This document shows, one piece after another, positions 4,997 through 9,340 of a DNA stretch of 9,340 nucleotides. Position 1 is the stretch's first letter; every line of letters starts with the position of its first letter. Origin of the DNA: Chloroflexota bacterium (GTDB lineage: Bacteria; Chloroflexota; Anaerolineae; Anaerolineales; Villigracilaceae). The notes under the pieces were generated by a model. That model was not told where the DNA came from, did not search any database, and worked only from the letters and a program-made list of their open reading frames with translations. The stretch spans positions 1-9,340 of the forward strand of contig JAJYOO010000069.1 of the NCBI GenBank assembly GCA_021796155.1. The letters are read 5' to 3'. The position numbers and the translations under genes were made by a program.

Positions 4997-7927
4997 ATGT
5001 CCCCCAATGCCATACGCGTCGTGGGCGCGCGCGTCCACAATTTGAAAAATATTACTGTTGAAATCCCGCGCGATAAATTAGTTGTCATCACCGGCTTATC
5101 GGGATCGGGAAAATCGTCGCTCGCCTTCGACACCATTTTTGCAGAAGGCCAGCGTCGTTATGTCGAGTCGCTTTCGGCGTATGCGCGTCAATTCCTCGGC
5201 CAGATGGACAAGCCTGATGTGGATTACATTGACGGCCTCTCCCCTGCAGTTTCCATTGACCAGAAAGGCACGTCTCACAATCCGCGCTCGACGGTGGGAA
5301 CCGTTACCGAAATCTATGATTACCTCCGTTTGCTTTTTGCACGCGCTGGAATTCCGCATTGTCCAATCTGTGGACGCGAAGTGGTCAAACAATCCGCGCA
5401 GGAAATTGTGGACGCCGTCGAATCACTCCCGGACGGAAGCCGGATTCTGGTTCTCGCGCCAGTCGTCCGCGGACGGAAAGGCACGTACCAAGCCGTCTTC
5501 GAGGAAATCCGCAAAGCTGGTTTTGTCCGCGCCCGCGTCGATGGAACCGTTCATTCGCTCGATGATGAAATCAATCTTGACCGCTACAAACAACATGACA
5601 TTGATGCCGTTGTTGACCGCCTCGTCATCTCGCATGATGGAAACGAAGAAGACAAAAAGGCCGCGCGCTCGCGCCTGACCGATTCAGTTGAAACCGCATT
5701 GAAGTTTGGTGAGGGATTGTTGACTGTTTCGAAAGTTGAGAGTCAAGAGTCTGGAGAGAAAAAATCTAAGGACCCACAACCCCCAACTCCCGACTTGCAC
5801 TTCTCCGAAAATCTTTCCTGCCCAGTTCACGGCATCAGTCTGCCGGAAATCGAGCCGCGCACATTTTCCTTCAACACACCGCATGGTGCATGTCCCGATT
5901 GTCAGGGCCTTGGCAACAAACTTGAAATTGATCCCGACCTTTTGATTCCAGATAAAGATTTGACGTTGAACGAGGGCGCCATCGTCGTCATGGAATGGAG
6001 CGGCCCGAAAGAAGAAGGCGGTTATTACTGGCAATCGCTCACAGCCGCCGCGCATTATTACAGCGTTGATCTCGATAAGCCGGTCAAAGAATTGACGAAA
6101 GATCAACTCGATATCATTCTTTATGGCACAAAGGGCAAGGAAATCCCGATCAAATATAAAAGCACGAAAGGACATGAGTTCACGTTCGCACGCGATTTCG
6201 AGGGCGTAGTCGGGAATTTGGAACGCCGCTACCGCGAAACAAATTCAGAATATATTCGCGAGCACATTACAGAGTTCATGTCCGATAAACCCTGCCCAAC
6301 ATGTAAAGGAAAACGTCTGCGTCCCGAAGCCATCGCGGTGACAGTGGCGGGCGCGAACATTATTGAAGTGACTGCATGGCCAATCTTGAAGACGCTCGAT
6401 TGGATCAATGAGTTGAGCAGCAAGAAATCGTCTTTAACAAATCGGCAAAAAGCAATCGCCGAACGCGTTATCAAGGAAATCAAATCGCGGCTTGGATTCC
6501 TCGTTGATGTTGGACTCGATTATCTAACTCTCAATCGTTCTGCGGGTTCGCTCTCGGGCGGCGAGGCACAGCGTATTCGACTCGCGACGCAAGTCGGCTC
6601 GCGGTTGGTCGGCGTGTTGTATGTTTTGGATGAACCGTCCATTGGATTGCACGCGCGCGACAATACACGTTTGTTGAATACGCTCAAAGGTCTGCGCGAT
6701 CTTGGCAACACAGTGCTGGTTGTCGAACACGATGACGAAACAATTCGCGAAGCCGACTGGATCGTTGATCTCGGTCCCGCGGCGGGCGAACATGGCGGAC
6801 GCATTATCGCCGAAGGAACGCCGAAGGCGATTTTGGCAAATCCGCACTCGTTGACAGGAGCCTATCTTTCGGGGCGCAAGCAGGTTCCAGTCCCGAAGAA
6901 GAGGCGAGAAGGAAACGGCAAGCATCTCACCATCGTCGGCGCGCGCGCCAACAATCTCAAAGACCTGACCGTCAAAATCCCGCTTGGAAAACTGGTCTGC
7001 ATCACAGGCGTTTCGGGCAGCGGCAAATCCACGCTGATGACGGAAGTCCTTTACAACGCGTTGGCTTCAAAGTTGATGGGCGCACACACGATGGCGGGCG
7101 AACACAAAAAGATCGAAGGCATCGAACTGCTCGACAAGATCATCAACATTGACCAGTCTCCGATTGGACGCACGCCGCGTTCGAATCCCGGAACGTACAC
7201 CGGCATGTTCGATGAGATCCGGAAACTATTTGCGGAGCTTCCCGAAAGCAAAGTGCGCGGCTACAAGCCCGGACGTTTTTCGTTCAACGTTCACGGCGGA
7301 CGGTGCGAAGCGTGCCAGGGCCAGGGCGAACTGCGAATTGAGATGCAATTCATGCCCGATGTTTATGTGCCATGCGATGTGTGCCACGGCAAGCGGTTCA
7401 ATCGCGAAACCTTGCAGGTGATGTTCCACGAAAAATATAACATCGCCGATATTTTAGACATGACGGTAGATCACGCGCTCGAAGAGTTCTCGGCTTTTCC
7501 AGCCATGATGAGCAAGTTGACATTATTACAGGAAGTCGGACTGGGCTACGTAAAGATCGGACAACCGGCGACGACCTTGAGCGGAGGCGAAGCCCAACGC
7601 GTCAAACTGGCGAAAGAACTTTCGCGTCGCGCCACGGGCCGGACGTTGTACGTGCTCGATGAACCGTCGGTCGGACTCCACGCTGCGGACGTCCACAAAT
7701 TGATCGAAGTTTTGCAGCGATTAGTCGACGCGGGCAATTCTGTTTTGATAATCGAACACAATATGGACATCATCAAGGTCGCAGATTGGCTGATTGACCT
7801 TGGTCCCGAAGGCGGTGACCGCGGCGGCGAGTTGGTCGCCGAAGGCACGCCGGAACAAGTGATGAAAGTCAAAGCTTCATATACTGGGCAATTTCTAAAA
7901 GAGCACTTGCAGCATTTCAAGGGATAG
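4997..7927 (+). CDS. uvrA: Excinuclease ABC subunit A (UvrA), with an in-frame repeat insertion
   Basis: UvrA is the damage-sensing ATPase of nucleotide excision repair; it loads UvrB on lesions. The protein has 976 residues and two ABC modules. Module 1 has Walker [10 protein letters not shown] (33-41), signature LSGGEAQR (519-526) and Walker B LYVLDEPS (541-548). Module 2 has Walker [10 protein letters not shown] (671-679), LSGGEAQR (861-868) and LYVLDEPS (884-891). Zinc-type pairs are visible: CPVH (275-278) with CPDC (299-302), CPTC (433-436), and C770/C773 with C793/C796, the C-terminal zinc finger used in DNA binding. The UvrB-binding region falls at about 130-245. Residues about 246-267 are a polar extra segment encoded by a heptad-repeat palindrome, just before the first zinc module; all catalytic motifs are intact, so the protein should work. 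ATG at 4997 was preferred to the in-frame TTG at 4991 because of AAAGG at 6-nt spacing. The gene stands alone, between promoter and hairpin. Confidence 0.98.
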   Translation: MSPNAIRVVGARVHNLKNITVEIPRDKLVVITGLSGSGKSSLAFDTIFAEGQRRYVESLSAYARQFLGQMDKPDVDYIDGLSPAVSIDQKGTSHNPRSTVGTVTEIYDYLRLLFARAGIPHCPICGREVVKQSAQEIVDAVESLPDGSRILVLAPVVRGRKGTYQAVFEEIRKAGFVRARVDGTVHSLDDEINLDRYKQHDIDAVVDRLVISHDGNEEDKKAARSRLTDSVETALKFGEGLLTVSKVESQESGEKKSKDPQPPTPDLHFSENLSCPVHGISLPEIEPRTFSFNTPHGACPDCQGLGNKLEIDPDLLIPDKDLTLNEGAIVVMEWSGPKEEGGYYWQSLTAAAHYYSVDLDKPVKELTKDQLDIILYGTKGKEIPIKYKSTKGHEFTFARDFEGVVGNLERRYRETNSEYIREHITEFMSDKPCPTCKGKRLRPEAIAVTVAGANIIEVTAWPILKTLDWINELSSKKSSLTNRQKAIAERVIKEIKSRLGFLVDVGLDYLTLNRSAGSLSGGEAQRIRLATQVGSRLVGVLYVLDEPSIGLHARDNTRLLNTLKGLRDLGNTVLVVEHDDETIREADWIVDLGPAAGEHGGRIIAEGTPKAILANPHSLTGAYLSGRKQVPVPKKRREGNGKHLTIVGARANNLKDLTVKIPLGKLVCITGVSGSGKSTLMTEVLYNALASKLMGAHTMAGEHKKIEGIELLDKIINIDQSPIGRTPRSNPGTYTGMFDEIRKLFAELPESKVRGYKPGRFSFNVHGGRCEACQGQGELRIEMQFMPDVYVPCDVCHGKRFNRETLQVMFHEKYNIADILDMTVDHALEEFSAFPAMMSKLTLLQEVGLGYVKIGQPATTLSGGEAQRVKLAKELSRRATGRTLYVLDEPSVGLHAADVHKLIEVLQRLVDAGNSVLIIEHNMDIIKVADWLIDLGPEGGDRGGELVAEGTPEQVMKVKASYTGQFLKEHLQHFKG
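5733..5796. repeat. Heptad-repeat palindrome inserted in frame in uvrA
   Basis: The left arm (5733-5757) reads AAGT then TGAGAGT, CAAGAGT, CTGGAGA. The right arm (5772-5796), as its reverse complement, reads AAGT then CGGGAGT, TGGGGGT, TGTGGGT. Both arms are 25 nt and share 14 of 25 positions, mostly differing by transitions, with T held at a 7-nt period. The 14-nt centre is A-rich. It encodes roughly the segment [20 protein letters not shown] of UvrA, absent from typical UvrA as I know it. Confidence 0.6.
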
Positions 7928-7987
7928 AGATCAAGGGATAAGGGAAAATGTAAATCCCTATCCCCTTCTCCTTATCCCTTGCTTTTT
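7917..7987 (+). terminator. uvrA terminator-like hairpin built from 7-bp repeats
   Basis: The left arm (7917-7944) is four heptads: TCAAGGG, ATAGAGA, TCAAGGG, ATAAGGG. The right arm (7955-7982), as its reverse complement, is GCAAGGG, ATAAGGA, GAAGGGG, ATAGGGA. Full-length arms share 20 of 28 positions. A shifted register gives a perfect 12-bp stem (7932-7943 with 7970-7981) with a 26-nt loop, followed by C and TTTTT (7983-7987). The uvrA stop codon (7925-7927) lies inside the left arm. It probably ends uvrA transcription, but the large loop makes it weaker than a standard terminator. Confidence 0.55.
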
Positions 7988-8015
7988 CCTTTCCCCTAAA
8001 TCTCCAAAGTTCAGG

Positions 8016-8060
8016 TAGAATTATTTCATGCGCGAGGGATAATAAGCGCGCTATGAGGAT
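8016..8060 (+). promoter_or_regulatory. Candidate -10 boxes and ribosome site of the LysM gene
   Basis: Two possible -10 boxes are seen, TAGAAT (8016-8021, in the context GGTAGAATT) and GATAAT (8038-8043). Neither has a good -35. The ribosome site is GAGGAT (8055-8060), 6 nt before the ATG at 8067. Which box is used cannot be decided by eye. Confidence 0.35.
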
Positions 8061-8066
8061 AATGCC

Positions 8067-8813
8067 ATGGACAATAAAGGCTCCACCAGTGATGTAATCT
8101 CATCCTACCGCCGACGCCGCCAGCAAAGCAACACGCTCTTTGTGTATGGCGCCGCGGGAATCCTTGTGCTGGCAGGATTGATCCTGCTTATTTTGTGGCT
8201 GACCGGTCCGAGCAAACCGCTCACCGGTTTGTTCGCGACAAGCACTCCGACCCCAACCTTGACCTATACGCCGACCATCACACCTTCACCAACCGTTACT
8301 CCCACCGTAACGTTGACGCCGACCCAAACCGTGACATCAACAGCTTCGGCTCCGTTCAGTTATACCGTGCAAGAAGGTGATTCGCTTGCCACCATTTCCG
8401 ACAAATTTGGCTTGGGCACCAAGGGAATCCTGCTCATATTGCAGTTGAATCCAGAAATTGATCCCACAACACAAATCATTCAAGTGGGCCAGGCGATCAT
8501 CGTTCCAAATCCCGGCATGGAATTGTTCACTTCAACACCGGTTCCCGCAGATTTGCCGCGCGGACAATTGGTTCCATATACTGTTCAACCGAATGATACG
8601 TTGGCGGGCATTGCCAGCCTGTTCAACAGTACTGTGGATGATATTGTCACCGCGAACAACCTGACAAATGCCAACGCTATCCAGGTTGGTCAGCAATTAA
8701 AGATTCCGGTCAACATGGTGACACCTACCGCCACGCGTCCGCCGACGAGCACGCCGCGCACACCAACTACACCGCTGGCAAGCGCAACATCAGCAACAAC
8801 ACCTACACCTTAG
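8067..8813 (+). CDS. Membrane-anchored protein with two LysM domains
   Basis: The protein has 248 residues. A basic N-terminus (RRRR at 15-18) and one TM segment (about 24-46) indicate an N-in, C-out type II membrane protein with no signal cleavage site. A Thr/Pro linker (58-92) leads to LysM 1 (about 98-146: YTVQEGDSLATISDKFGL through VGQAIIVPN) and LysM 2 (about 170-214: PYTVQPNDTLAGIASLFN, then VGQQLKIP). LysM modules bind N-acetylglucosamine-containing glycans such as peptidoglycan, so this protein probably contacts the cell wall or another surface glycan; whether this organism has a normal wall cannot be told here. There is no enzymatic domain. The tail (219-248) is Thr/Pro-rich and ends in TPTP, like the FW-domain protein on the other side of uvrA. 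The start is supported by GAGGAT at 6 nt. The gene is monocistronic, ended by a strong terminator. Confidence 0.9.
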   Translation: MDNKGSTSDVISSYRRRRQQSNTLFVYGAAGILVLAGLILLILWLTGPSKPLTGLFATSTPTPTLTYTPTITPSPTVTPTVTLTPTQTVTSTASAPFSYTVQEGDSLATISDKFGLGTKGILLILQLNPEIDPTTQIIQVGQAIIVPNPGMELFTSTPVPADLPRGQLVPYTVQPNDTLAGIASLFNSTVDDIVTANNLTNANAIQVGQQLKIPVNMVTPTATRPPTSTPRTPTTPLASATSATTPTP

Positions 8814-8820
8814 CAAGCAA

Positions 8821-8853
8821 GTCCCGGTTCTCAAAAAGAGCCGGGACTTTTTT
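8821..8853 (+). terminator. Intrinsic terminator after the LysM gene
   Basis: An 11-bp stem (8821-8831 with 8837-8847, core GTCCCGG/CCGGGAC, one G-U pair), a 5-nt loop and six T (8848-8853). It begins 7 nt after the stop codon and its T-tract nearly abuts the rpsT -35 box. Confidence 0.9.
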
Positions 8854-8854
8854 C

Positions 8855-8883
8855 TAGACAAAAAGCCATCCATCATGTAAAAT
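8855..8883 (+). promoter_or_regulatory. Promoter of rpsT
   Basis: TAGACA (8855-8860), a 17-bp spacer and TAAAAT (8878-8883) each match consensus at 5 of 6 positions with ideal spacing. Transcription would start near 8890, giving a leader of about 59 nt. The leader contains a repeated TGTGCAA (8894-8900 and 8913-8919). Confidence 0.65.
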
Positions 8884-8936
8884 TCGCCTTCGCTGTGCAA
8901 TAAGCAATTCGTTGTGCAAGTTTGAAAGAAATTTTT

Positions 8937-8941
8937 GGAGG
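8937..8941 (+). promoter_or_regulatory. Ribosome binding site fixing the rpsT TTG start
   Basis: GGAGG lies 7 nt before the TTG at 8949. It rules out the further upstream in-frame TTG at 8922, which would add nine residues and make the ribosome site part of the coding region. Confidence 0.85.
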
Positions 8942-8948
8942 AACGACC

Positions 8949-9302
8949 TTGGCTAACATCAAGTCTCAGATCAAACGAAATCGTCAGAACGAGAAACGCC
9001 GTCTGCGCAATCGTAATTATCGTGGCTCGGCTCGGACTGCCGTTAAAGATGCACGCGTCTCGCTCGAAAGCGGAAAAGATACGAAAGCTGCCGTTATGGC
9101 CGCCATCAGTGCACTAGATATCGCCGCACAAAAAGGCGCCATTCATCCGCGCAATGCTGCGCGTCGCAAAGGCCGCTTGATGAAACGATTAACTGCGGCA
9201 AAGCCTGCGGCTGCGGAATCAACGGCAGAGGAAACAAAAGCAGAATCAAAGAAGCCCGCCGAGAAGAAACCGACGGACAAAAAGTCGGCAGCCAAAAAGT
9301 AA
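8949..9302 (+). CDS. rpsT: 30S ribosomal protein S20 with long Lys/Ala tail
   Basis: S20 binds 16S rRNA and helps assemble the 30S subunit. The protein opens with the family hallmark MANIKSQIKRNRQNEKRRLR and continues with helices through HPRNAARRKGRLMKRL (66-81), the end of the normal S20 core. Total length is 117 residues, whereas S20 is usually about 85-90. The extra 33 or so residues (85-117) are low-complexity Ala/Glu/Lys, ending in repeated KKP and KKSAAKK units. The start is TTG, confirmed by GGAGG and by homology. E. coli rpsT also starts with UUG, where the weak start is tied to autoregulation; the same could hold here. A likely terminator follows. Confidence 0.97.
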   Translation: MANIKSQIKRNRQNEKRRLRNRNYRGSARTAVKDARVSLESGKDTKAAVMAAISALDIAAQKGAIHPRNAARRKGRLMKRLTAAKPAAAESTAEETKAESKKPAEKKPTDKKSAAKK

Positions 9303-9320
9303 TTCCGTGTATCTGGAAAG

Positions 9321-9340
9321 CGGGAGCAAAATCGCTCCCG
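9321..9340 (+). terminator. Probable rpsT terminator, cut by the window end
   Basis: A perfect 7-bp stem (CGGGAGC with GCTCCCG) and a 6-nt loop, 18 nt after the rpsT stop. The stem reaches the last base of the window, so the expected T-tract cannot be seen. Confidence 0.65.

Noticed and set aside
5684..6175. Minus-strand open frame of 163 codons opposite uvrA
   Set aside because: It is antisense to conserved UvrA sequence, with no ribosome site and no recognisable domain.
8245..8345. Low-complexity ACNCCNAC-like repeat tract in the LysM gene
   Set aside because: It simply encodes the Thr/Pro linker with varied codons, so it is not a separate DNA repeat element.

Overview
The window looks like ordinary chromosome from a Chloroflexota bacterium, most likely class Anaerolineae. 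This is inferred from protein style rather than a marker gene. The signs are a lipoprotein S41 peptidase with long Ser/Thr/Pro linkers, a single-pass membrane protein with an NBR1-type 'FW' Ig-like domain, a LysM protein with T-P-T-P linkers, and UvrA and S20 sequences with many CGC/GCG codons at moderate overall GC. No tRNA, rRNA, CRISPR array, IS element or phage gene is visible. No gene-free stretch exceeds 300 bases.

Layout, left to right. A large minus-strand gene encodes a secreted lipoprotein of the S41 (tricorn/IRBP-like) peptidase class. Divergent from it is a small plus-strand gene for an unrecognised helical 107-residue protein. Their two -10 boxes form a perfect 8-bp inverted repeat. 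Next is a minus-strand pair: an ECF-type sigma factor followed by a small single-TM protein that may be its membrane anti-sigma partner. A 13-bp palindromic hairpin with a T-tract ends this unit. Divergent from the sigma gene is a membrane-anchored FW-domain protein; its promoter region carries an ECF-like GGAAC-N16-CGTT motif overlapping a TATAAT box. Then come uvrA (nucleotide excision repair), a membrane-anchored double-LysM protein, and rpsT (ribosomal protein S20), each with its own likely promoter and a terminator-like hairpin.

How the genes may work together. The sigma/anti-sigma pair, the FW protein, the LysM protein and the lipoprotein peptidase fit a cell-envelope theme. The most testable link is that the ECF sigma may drive the divergent FW gene. 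UvrA and S20 are housekeeping genes.

The most unusual DNA features are two imperfect palindromes whose arms are built from 7-bp purine-rich units. One lies in frame inside uvrA and adds about 22 residues just before the first zinc module. The other overlaps the uvrA stop codon and forms its probable terminator. They resemble the heptanucleotide repeats known from some filamentous cyanobacteria. I did not see a wholly new multi-gene system.
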